Shown here piece by piece: positions 32,911-39,157 of a DNA stretch of 39,157 bases. Both the position numbers and the translations under genes were made by a program. The first letter of the stretch is position 1. Each line of letters opens with the position of its first letter. Source of the DNA: QHWK01 sp035315685 (GTDB taxonomy: Bacteria > Acidobacteriota > Vicinamibacteria > Vicinamibacterales > CAVVIG01). Location: the NCBI GenBank assembly GCA_035315685.1, contig DATFXR010000376.1:1-39157 (forward strand). The letters run 5' to 3'. The notes below the pieces were generated by a model, which had not been told where the DNA came from, did not search any database, and saw only the letters and a program-made list of their open reading frames with translations.

Positions 32911-35013
32911 ATGCGCGCGTCTGCGCTGGTTTGGTTCCTCGCGGTGTCGTGCACGGCGTGTGGCAGAACGCGGGCGCCGGCGGTCGCCGAGGGGAGCCCG
33001 TCGCGACAACCGATCGTGCTCATCACCATCGACACGCTGCGGGCGGACCGGCTCGGGTCGTACGGATCGGCGCGCGGTTTGACGCCCGCGCTCGACGCGT
33101 TCGCGCGCGACGCGACGCGGTTCACCGCCGCGGTGAGCCAGGTTCCACTGACGCTGCCGTCGCATGCGACCATCCTCACTGGCCTGCATCCTGCGCGTCA
33201 CGGCGTTCGCACCAACGACGGCTTCCACCTGCCGGCGTCCGTGCCGACGCTGGCCGAATCGTTGAAGACGCGCGGCTACGACACGGCCGCGTTCATCGGC
33301 GGCTATCCGCTGCGCGGATCGACCTCCGGCCTCTCGCGTGGATTCGATCGCTACGACGACGAGTTTCTCGCTGCGCCGGATGTGAGCGAACGACCGGCGG
33401 ACGCGGTGATCCAATCCGCCGCCGCCTGGATCGAACGAAACGCCGCCAGGCCGTTCTTCGCGTGGATTCATCTGTTCGATCCGCATTCGCCGTACTCGCC
33501 GCCGGCGCCGTTTGCGTCCGCACATCGCGACGCGCCGTACGACGGGGAAGTCGCCTACACCGATGCGGCCGTCGGCCGCTTTCTCGATCGGCTTCGACAA
33601 TTCCGCCTGTTCGCGCCGTCGACCATCGTCATCGTCGCCGACCATGGCGAGTCGCTCGGCGATCACGGCGAGCGGACGCACGGCACGTTTCTCTACGACG
33701 CGACCATTCGCGTGCCGCTGTTGATCAAGCTGCCGACTGCTGCTGAAGACGCTCGTTCGCGCTCCGTCGATATCGTGACGACGCCTGTCGAGACGGCGGA
33801 CCTCGCGCCGACGATCGCCGCGATCGCGGGCGCCGCGCTCGCAGACGGCGACGGCCAGAGCCTGCTGCCGCTCATCTCCGGCGCGGCCGGCGATCCGGAT
33901 CGGCCCGCGTACGCCGAGTCCTACTATCAGAACGTCCTGCTCGGATGGAGTCCGTTGCGTGCGGTCCGAACCGAGCGGTGGAAGCTGATCGAAGCGCCGC
34001 GCTCGGAGCTCTACGACCTCGAACACGATCCTGGCGAGCTGCAGAACCGCCTGAACGAGCGCGCGGCACTGGCCGCGGGTCTCCAGCGCGCGTTGACGAG
34101 CGTGGCCAATCGCGGTCATGCGGCCGCCGACGGCCACGCACCCGCGACCGCCGAATCGATGGAGCGGCTGCGGAGTCTGGGCTACGCCTCGGGGTCGACG
34201 GCGCCGACGCCGGCGAGCCGTGCGATCGATCCGAAGGATCGCGTGGCCGTGTGGGCCGAGATCGAAGACGGCATCGACCTGACCGCACGCGATCCGGCGA
34301 GGGCCGAGCAGCAATTCACGCGGGCGCTGACGCTCGATCCCGGCAACGGCCTGGCGCTGAAGTATCTGGCCGATTTGCGGTTTCGGGCGGGATTGCTCAA
34401 CCAGGCGCGCGATCTCTACCGCCGCGCGATTGCGGCGGGATTCCGTCATCCGGACGTGTACGTCAACGTCGCGTCCATCGCCGAGCGCGAAGGCCGTCTC
34501 GACGAAGCACGCGACGCGCTGGCCGGCGCCGTCGAGCTCACCGCTTCCGACGCAGACGCGTGGAATCGGCTCGGGCTCATCGAGGCCCGCCGCGGCGACG
34601 TCGTCGCCGCGCGCCGCGCGTTCGCGCAGGCGATTGCCGTCGCGCCCGATCGGCCGGAGCCGTACTACAACCTCGGGTTGATCGAGCGCCGCGCCGGCAA
34701 CGAGACGGCTGCGCAGGCGCGCCTGCATGAAGCGCTCGCGAGAAATCCGCGTCATGCAGACGCGCACTATCAGCTGGGAACCGGCTTCCTGCTCGCGCGG
34801 CAACCGGACCGCGCGCTCGAGTCTTACCGTGCGGCGCTGTCAATCCGGCCGGACTACGCGGAGGCGCTCTTCGGCGCGGCCCGGGCCGAGCTCGACCTCG
34901 GACAGTCAGACGCCGCGCGGAGGGACTACGAGCAATTCGTGAAGGTGGCGCCGAAGGAGTATCGGCAACAGATTGCGGCGGCGCAGGCAGCGATACGGCG
35001 ACTGAGAAATTAA
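32911..35013 (+). CDS. Sulfatase-fold hydrolase/transferase fused to TPR repeats, probable lipoprotein
   Basis: The N-terminus (ALVWFLAVSC) looks like a lipoprotein signal. Residues 33-400 form an alkaline-phosphatase-superfamily sulfatase domain: metal ligands in ITIDTLRADRLG and ADHGESLGDHGERTHG, and a C-terminal KLIEAPRSELYDLEHDPGE. At the nucleophile site, where sulfatases have C/S-x-P-x-R to form formylglycine, it reads TLPSH with Thr81. It is thus unlikely to be a classical sulfatase; phosphotransferases of this superfamily use Thr. From about 455 to 690 there are about six TPR units (for example EQQFTRALTLDPGNGLALKY). TPRs suggest partner binding at the envelope. It is divergent from the S9 peptidase gene. 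Confidence 0.88.
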   Translation: MRASALVWFLAVSCTACGRTRAPAVAEGSPSRQPIVLITIDTLRADRLGSYGSARGLTPALDAFARDATRFTAAVSQVPLTLPSHATILTGLHPARHGVRTNDGFHLPASVPTLAESLKTRGYDTAAFIGGYPLRGSTSGLSRGFDRYDDEFLAAPDVSERPADAVIQSAAAWIERNAARPFFAWIHLFDPHSPYSPPAPFASAHRDAPYDGEVAYTDAAVGRFLDRLRQFRLFAPSTIVIVADHGESLGDHGERTHGTFLYDATIRVPLLIKLPTAAEDARSRSVDIVTTPVETADLAPTIAAIAGAALADGDGQSLLPLISGAAGDPDRPAYAESYYQNVLLGWSPLRAVRTERWKLIEAPRSELYDLEHDPGELQNRLNERAALAAGLQRALTSVANRGHAAADGHAPATAESMERLRSLGYASGSTAPTPASRAIDPKDRVAVWAEIEDGIDLTARDPARAEQQFTRALTLDPGNGLALKYLADLRFRAGLLNQARDLYRRAIAAGFRHPDVYVNVASIAEREGRLDEARDALAGAVELTASDADAWNRLGLIEARRGDVVAARRAFAQAIAVAPDRPEPYYNLGLIERRAGNETAAQARLHEALARNPRHADAHYQLGTGFLLARQPDRALESYRAALSIRPDYAEALFGAARAELDLGQSDAARRDYEQFVKVAPKEYRQQIAAAQAAIRRLRN

Positions 35014-35026
35014 GAAATAGGAAGTA

Positions 35027-35081
35027 AGAATTAGGAATTCGTCGCTCGCAACGTGACAGCGTGACGCGAATTCTTAATTCT
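35027..35081. terminator. AT-rich hairpin between convergent genes (probable bidirectional terminator)
   Basis: The 15 bases at 35027-35041 pair completely (one G-T) with 35067-35081 around a 25-base loop. The hairpin lies 13 bases after the sulfatase-fold gene and 29 bases from the TonB receptor stop. The stem is AT-rich, in sharp contrast to the GC-rich surroundings. A classical U-run is lacking, so efficiency is uncertain. Confidence 0.5.
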
Positions 35082-35110
35082 CGATTTCATTATTCCCCAA
35101 TTCTTGATTG

Positions 35111-37990
35111 TCAGAATCGGTACCTCACTGCCACCTGCGCCTGACGCTGATCCCTCACGCCGGTGATGGTGCCGAACGTCGACGGCGGCGCCAGCGGATT
35201 CAGGCCGATGATGTTGTTCACCGTGGCGACGTTCAGCCGGTTCAGCAGGTTGAAGACATCGAGCCGCAGTTCGACGCGGCTCGAGCCGCCGAGCCTCAGG
35301 TCGTAGGCGACGCTGGTGTCGAGCGTCACGGTGGCGGGATAGCGGAAGGAGTTCCGGGTGAGGCTCGCCGGGCGATCGCTGAAGCTCGAGGTGCCCACGA
35401 CGCCGTCGCCATCGGCGTCGACGCCGACCACTCCGGTGTACGGAAAGCCCGAGCGTGCGAACAGGATGGTGCCGACGCGCAGGCCAAGCGGCGCTTCGTA
35501 CATGCCGCTCATCACGAACACCTGCGGCACGTCGGTGTCGCTCGGCCCCCACTGGTAGCTGCGATCGCCGCCAATCGCGGTGAGGCCGGGGACGAACGAA
35601 TTGGCCAGTCGGAAATTGTCGACGTCGCCGCGCGCGCGGCCGAACGTATAGCTCGCCTGCAGATCGTAGTGGTGCGACAGCCGCTTGGTGGCGGCCAGCT
35701 TCAGCGCGTTGTACTCCGTGTGTCCGCCGTTGAACTGCAAGTAGAGGCTCCTGAACCCGGTGAAGTCGATCCCATACGGGCCGCCGGTGGCGTTCGGGAC
35801 GCCGAGCGGGCGTAGCACGTTGCCCTGGGCGAGCGTCCGCGTCTGGCCCGGTCCGAGCGGGAAATACGGCGGCGCGTTGGTGTCCCAGGTCACCAGCAGG
35901 TCGTAGCCGTAGACGCGCGCGTAATCGGCCGACACCGCCCAGTCGGAACCAATCTCGTGCTGCACGCCGAGGTTGGCGTTGACGAAGTGCGGCGCGATCC
36001 GCTGGAAGTCGTTGCCGATGCCGAGCGGGAAGTCCGGCCCCTGGAAGACGGGTACGTACACCGTCGCGCGCGCCACGGTGTTGGCGCCGGACGGAAACGC
36101 GCTCAGCCGATCCGGGAAGCTCGGGAACAGCGGATCACCCGGACGCAGATCGATCGTCGTCTGCCCGACCGGACCGGTGTTCGACTCGCGGTTGATCAAA
36201 GACGACTCGAGCGTGTCGTAGAAGATCCCGACATTGCCGCGGACCACGGTCTCCGTGCTGCCGGCGACGTTCCAGGCGAATCCCAGCCGCGGCGCGAGGT
36301 TGTTGTTGTCGCCCTGAAAGAGCGAGTCCTTGTCCCAGCGCACGCCGACGTTCACGGTCAGCCCGCGCGCCACCTCCCAGTCGTCCTGCGCGAAGACGCC
36401 GGCCATGTAGTCCTTGAAGTTCAGTCCGGAGGTGCCGAAGGTCTGCGTGAACTGAATCGGGAAGGTCGACGGATCGTTGGCGTTGAACGGGTACTTCGCG
36501 CCCTGCGCGAACGTGTAGGTGCCCGCGAAGTTGTTGAAGAACGTGACGAAGCGCCAGGATCCGATGATGTCGACGCCGGCCTTCAGCTGGTGCGAGCCGC
36601 GCACGACCGAGAAGTGATCGACCCACTGCGCGCGCTTCTCCACCAGATTCTGCGGAAACGACGGATTCGTGCCCAGATTGCCGACGCCGGTGTAGGTGAC
36701 CGTCACCGGCGCGTTGCTGAAGTCCGGCGTGCGCGAGGCCCCGCCGCTGGACGCGGTGAGCGGCGAATAGAAGTCGACGACGTCGAAGGTGTAGCGGAAG
36801 CGGGCTTCGTTGACCTTGTTCGTTCCGAAGTTGCTGACCAGCGACGCGACGAACGCGTCGGTTCGTCCTTCGGTGTTCGTCCGGCGGTCGTAGGTGTTCA
36901 GCCCGCCGACGCTCTGTCCTTCCTGCGTGTTGCGGTTGAAGCTGTAGCGGGCGTCGAGGGCATTGTGATCGTCGAACCGGTGATTCAACTTCAGGAACCC
37001 CTGGCGCTGCGTCTGCGGCGCGGGGAACGTGCCTGGCGCCAGCGCCGAGGTCACGACCACCACGTCGTCGATGTTCGTGTCTTCGTAGTTGGCGAAATAA
37101 TGCGTTCGATCTTTTTTGATCGGGCCGCCGATCGTTCCACCGTACTGCATGCGTTTCTGCGTCGTCTTCTGGCCGGTCAACAGGTTCGCCGCCACGAGGT
37201 CGGTGGGCCGCCAGAAGCCGTAGGCGCTGCCGGAGAGCGTGTTCGTTCCGGACTTGGTCACCACGCTGATCGTGCCGGCCCCGGTCTGACCGGTCTCCGC
37301 CTTGAAGCCGTTGCTGATCACCTGCACCTCTTTGATCGCGTCGATCGAGAGGCCGTTGCCGCCGCCGAACTCGCCGTTCACCGTGCGGATCTCGCGGCCG
37401 GTCATCGACACGCCGTCGGCGACGAAGTTGGCCATGCGGATGCCCTGACCGTTGACAGAGATGCCGCTGCTGCTCGTCGCGCCGGTCGGCACGACGCTGC
37501 CGGATGTCTGCAGCAACGACAGGAAGTTGCGGCCGTTGGTCGGCAGATTCTCGACCTGCCTGGTGTCGAGGATGGCCGAGAGCTCGCTTTCGCGCGTCCG
37601 GATGAGCGGAGACGATGCCTCGACCGTGACAGCCTCCTGCAGGCTGCCCACGCTCAGACGAAAGTTGATCTCGGGCCTGGTGTTGGCCTGGAACTCGAGT
37701 CCCTCGCGGTTCTGCGGCGCGAATCCCGCGAGCTCCACCGACAGCGTCCACTTGCCGGTCGGGTTCAACGCGGTGAACGAGTAGCGGCCCTGATCGTCGG
37801 TGACCGTCGACCGAACGAACCCGGTGTCAACGTTCTTCAGCGTCACCGTGACGCCCGGCAGCACGCCTCCGGTCGCGTCGGTCACCGCGCCGGCCAGATC
37901 GAATCGCGTGACATCCGCGCCTACGCTCGCGGCGAGCGACAGCACGAAAAGGAATGCGGACACGACAAGCAGGGATAAATAGCGTGGCAT
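35111..37990 (-). CDS. TonB-dependent receptor with carboxypeptidase-regulatory-like domain (Oar type)
   Basis: This outer-membrane protein takes up or binds large ligands with energy from TonB. The signal peptide is RYLSLLVVSAFLFVLSLAAS. Residues 30-115 form a carboxypeptidase-regulatory-like domain (FDLAGAVTDATGGVLPGVTV). The plug (about 120-245) contains TRQVENLPTNGRNFLSLLQT and IKEVQVISNGFKAETGQTGA. The remaining 700 residues are a beta-barrel ending in VAVRYRF, with the C-terminal Phe needed for outer-membrane insertion. Such receptors are greatly expanded in Acidobacteriota. A strong promoter lies so close to the ATG that the mRNA may be leaderless. Ligand unknown; neighbours suggest peptide or glycan use. 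Confidence 0.93.
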   Translation of the reverse strand: MPRYLSLLVVSAFLFVLSLAASVGADVTRFDLAGAVTDATGGVLPGVTVTLKNVDTGFVRSTVTDDQGRYSFTALNPTGKWTLSVELAGFAPQNREGLEFQANTRPEINFRLSVGSLQEAVTVEASSPLIRTRESELSAILDTRQVENLPTNGRNFLSLLQTSGSVVPTGATSSSGISVNGQGIRMANFVADGVSMTGREIRTVNGEFGGGNGLSIDAIKEVQVISNGFKAETGQTGAGTISVVTKSGTNTLSGSAYGFWRPTDLVAANLLTGQKTTQKRMQYGGTIGGPIKKDRTHYFANYEDTNIDDVVVVTSALAPGTFPAPQTQRQGFLKLNHRFDDHNALDARYSFNRNTQEGQSVGGLNTYDRRTNTEGRTDAFVASLVSNFGTNKVNEARFRYTFDVVDFYSPLTASSGGASRTPDFSNAPVTVTYTGVGNLGTNPSFPQNLVEKRAQWVDHFSVVRGSHQLKAGVDIIGSWRFVTFFNNFAGTYTFAQGAKYPFNANDPSTFPIQFTQTFGTSGLNFKDYMAGVFAQDDWEVARGLTVNVGVRWDKDSLFQGDNNNLAPRLGFAWNVAGSTETVVRGNVGIFYDTLESSLINRESNTGPVGQTTIDLRPGDPLFPSFPDRLSAFPSGANTVARATVYVPVFQGPDFPLGIGNDFQRIAPHFVNANLGVQHEIGSDWAVSADYARVYGYDLLVTWDTNAPPYFPLGPGQTRTLAQGNVLRPLGVPNATGGPYGIDFTGFRSLYLQFNGGHTEYNALKLAATKRLSHHYDLQASYTFGRARGDVDNFRLANSFVPGLTAIGGDRSYQWGPSDTDVPQVFVMSGMYEAPLGLRVGTILFARSGFPYTGVVGVDADGDGVVGTSSFSDRPASLTRNSFRYPATVTLDTSVAYDLRLGGSSRVELRLDVFNLLNRLNVATVNNIIGLNPLAPPSTFGTITGVRDQRQAQVAVRYRF

Positions 37991-37998
37991 GGCGTCGG

Positions 37999-38027
37999 AC
38001 TATAGGAGTCAGCGGGCGCAAAATCAA
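37999..38027 (-). promoter_or_regulatory. Sigma-70-type promoter of the TonB receptor gene
   Basis: On the minus strand TTGATT (38027-38022) and TATAGT (38004-37999) are separated by 17 bases. The expected start of transcription is near 37992, about two bases before the ATG at 37990, so the transcript would be effectively leaderless. Confidence 0.65.
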
Positions 38028-38094
38028 GCTGACGGTCGTTTGATTTCTCGGAACGTCCCCGAAACTGCGCTATCCTCGCCGCCGAGAACCGCCG

Positions 38095-38619
38095 ATGAAC
38101 TGGAAGCCGGCCAACCGCTGGGTCGGGTCCTACTACGAGATCGTCAATTCGGAGACGCGCCGTCCGAGCAACCAGTACGAGAGCGGCTACGCGCGGCGGC
38201 TGTTCAGCGCGACGCCAACGTTGTCGATCCTCAATGTCCTGGCCGACCGTGTCTGGCTCGTCGTGTCGTTCTACAACGTCGACGGCGTCGCGCAGGTGGA
38301 CCTCTCGGCCGCAGGCGGACTCGACGGGCGGACTTCGGATCAGTTTCGCGTCGCGGACAACGTCAAGATTCCGTTCGAGAAGCTCGGAGCGAAAACGAAG
38401 GGCGACGTGTATCAGGTGTGGCGCGGCTGGTTCGAGATCTATGCGTCAGCCGACGTCTATCCAGACGCCTGGATGGCGTACCTGAATCAGGAAATGGGCG
38501 ACGTCACGGCGGAGTTCTGGGAGCGGCCGATCAGGCTGCACAAGGCACCGATCCTGCGCGACGACCTCGAGTTCCCGCGATTCCAGCAGCGTCCGAGTGA
38601 AAACATTCTCGAGAAGTAG
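38095..38619 (+). CDS. Conserved-looking hypothetical protein, 174 residues
   Basis: I do not recognise a family. The protein is soluble, without signal peptide or membrane segment, and rich in Trp and Tyr (NRWVGSYYEIVNS, VYQVWRGWFEIYASADVYPD, AEFWERPIRL). The N-terminal 75 residues look beta-rich and the rest helical. GC-rich third positions and the clean composition support real coding, and overlapping frames on the same stretch look random. The ATG at 38095 has no strong ribosome site. It is divergent from the TonB receptor gene, sharing the 104-base interval with its promoter. Confidence 0.6.
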   Translation: MNWKPANRWVGSYYEIVNSETRRPSNQYESGYARRLFSATPTLSILNVLADRVWLVVSFYNVDGVAQVDLSAAGGLDGRTSDQFRVADNVKIPFEKLGAKTKGDVYQVWRGWFEIYASADVYPDAWMAYLNQEMGDVTAEFWERPIRLHKAPILRDDLEFPRFQQRPSENILEK

Positions 38620-38860
38620 TGAGGCCTGAGCCCGACGCTGACCAGTCCCGTGCGACCGGCCGTCACCGCACCCGCGGTCGCGTTCGCTGTGACGTCAGTG
38701 TCGGCTTGTAGTGCGGCCGGACGATACCCGCGCGGCCGCAAACGAGTCTGGCGCGCCACCGGCGGAGCCGAACGTTGCGGCGCAGCCGGCCACGAGCACC
38801 GGCACGTCGCATCGAGACGGCGTCGCGTCGCACGCGACGCCGATCGACGCGGCGGCCACC

Positions 38861-39157
38861 TTACAGGGCGCCAGCCTGCCCGCGCCGCTGCGCCTCGAGG
38901 GCGGCGCCCTGCCCGTCGCCGGCCTGCTGCGTCTGATCGTTCTGGACATCCCGACCGTCGCGAACGATTCGCAGCCCGTTCTCGAATCGCTCGTTGAGCA
39001 CAGGCAGGTCGCGGACCAGCGGGTGATCCTCCTTGATCTCGACGACGCCGTTCTGCGGGACCTGGAACAGCGAGTTGAACAGCGTCCGCCCGTAGCGCGC
39101 CGTCGCCTTGAAGTCCCAGGCGCCGTTCGGCGCCTCGTGCAGCTGCATCGGGATGAT
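38861..39157 (-). CDS. C-terminal part of an unknown protein (runs off the right edge)
   Basis: The frame is open to the window end, so only the last 98 residues are visible. The stretch KATARYGRTLFNSLFQVPQN and VVEIKEDHPLVRDLPVLNER looks like a real protein. The tail of about 30 residues is rich in Gln, Asp and Arg and probably disordered. No family is recognised. The 241 bases between it and the preceding gene hold nothing identifiable. Confidence 0.45.
   Translation of the reverse strand: MIPMQLHEAPNGAWDFKATARYGRTLFNSLFQVPQNGVVEIKEDHPLVRDLPVLNERFENGLRIVRDGRDVQNDQTQQAGDGQGAALEAQRRGQAGAL

Noticed and set aside
32902..34803. 633-codon open frame antisense to the sulfatase-fold gene
   Set aside because: A long antisense frame is expected in GC-rich coding DNA; the product is Arg-rich without domains while the plus strand encodes a clear sulfatase-fold/TPR protein.
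35957..37978. 673-codon open frame antisense to the TonB receptor
   Set aside because: It is a mirror of codon bias in the receptor gene, and its product has no motif, signal or domain.
38650..38997. Plus-strand frame of 115 codons at the right end
   Set aside because: It is Arg/Ala-rich without motif and opposes a minus-strand frame that is more protein-like and open to the edge.
1..39157. CRISPR arrays, tRNA or rRNA genes, insertion sequences
   Set aside because: I saw no regularly spaced repeats, no cloverleaf or rRNA-like sequence and no transposase or integrase motifs on either strand.

Overview
This is a GC-rich, gene-dense piece of a Gram-negative bacterial chromosome. The gene content points to Acidobacteriota, probably a Vicinamibacteria-like soil lineage. 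It includes a carboxypeptidase-regulatory-domain TonB receptor (Oar type), an S9 peptidase with a beta-propeller, a sulfatase-fold/TPR lipoprotein, an approximately 990-residue Asp-box (VPS10-like) secreted protein, and an intergenic palindrome that I recall from that group. This placement rests on gene content and memory; no marker gene (rRNA, ribosomal protein) is present. I see no tRNA, rRNA, CRISPR array, transposase or phage gene.

Left end (1-6 kb): an MltF-type lytic transglycosylase and an HtrA-type serine protease with two PDZ domains form an envelope-maintenance pair. Convergent to them are an isochorismatase-fold protein lacking the usual cysteine and a Tat-signal protein of unknown function. 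A LysR-type regulator is divergent from the Tat-signal gene.

Centre (6.3-21.8 kb): a surface-polysaccharide locus of the ABC-transporter (Wzm/Wzt) type. It holds a Wzt-like ATPase with a long C-terminal domain, the Wzm-like permease, five glycosyltransferases (two GT4, three GT2) and four methyltransferases (TylF-like, two class I, FkbM-like). A secreted beta-helix/PKD protein and an extended SDR follow. The two halves of the exporter are about 5 kb apart. Directly behind wzm, overlapping its stop codon, sits an internal fragment of a second wzt gene. This suggests that the original wzm-wzt pair was broken by deletion and that the intact wzt at 6.3 kb now supplies the ATPase. The combination of a long Wzt C-terminal domain and several methyltransferases fits export of a polysaccharide whose chain end is capped by methylation, but this is inference. 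No initiating glycosyltransferase or nucleotide-sugar operon is inside the window.

21.8-23.3 kb is a gene-poor, apparently decaying stretch with a frameshifted reading frame and one weak membrane-protein candidate.

Right part (23.3-39.2 kb): a three-gene minus-strand set (Tat-leader enolase-superfamily dehydratase, Asp-box propeller, MBL-fold protein with a degenerate metal site) is divergent from the large Asp-box protein. Then come the S9 peptidase, the sulfatase-fold/TPR protein, the TonB receptor, a small unknown protein, and the end of an unknown gene that runs off the right edge. Two good sigma-70-type promoters are visible (27558-27586 and 37999-38027), both very close to their start codons. 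Almost all products in this part carry export signals, so it looks like a region for uptake and breakdown of external polymers.
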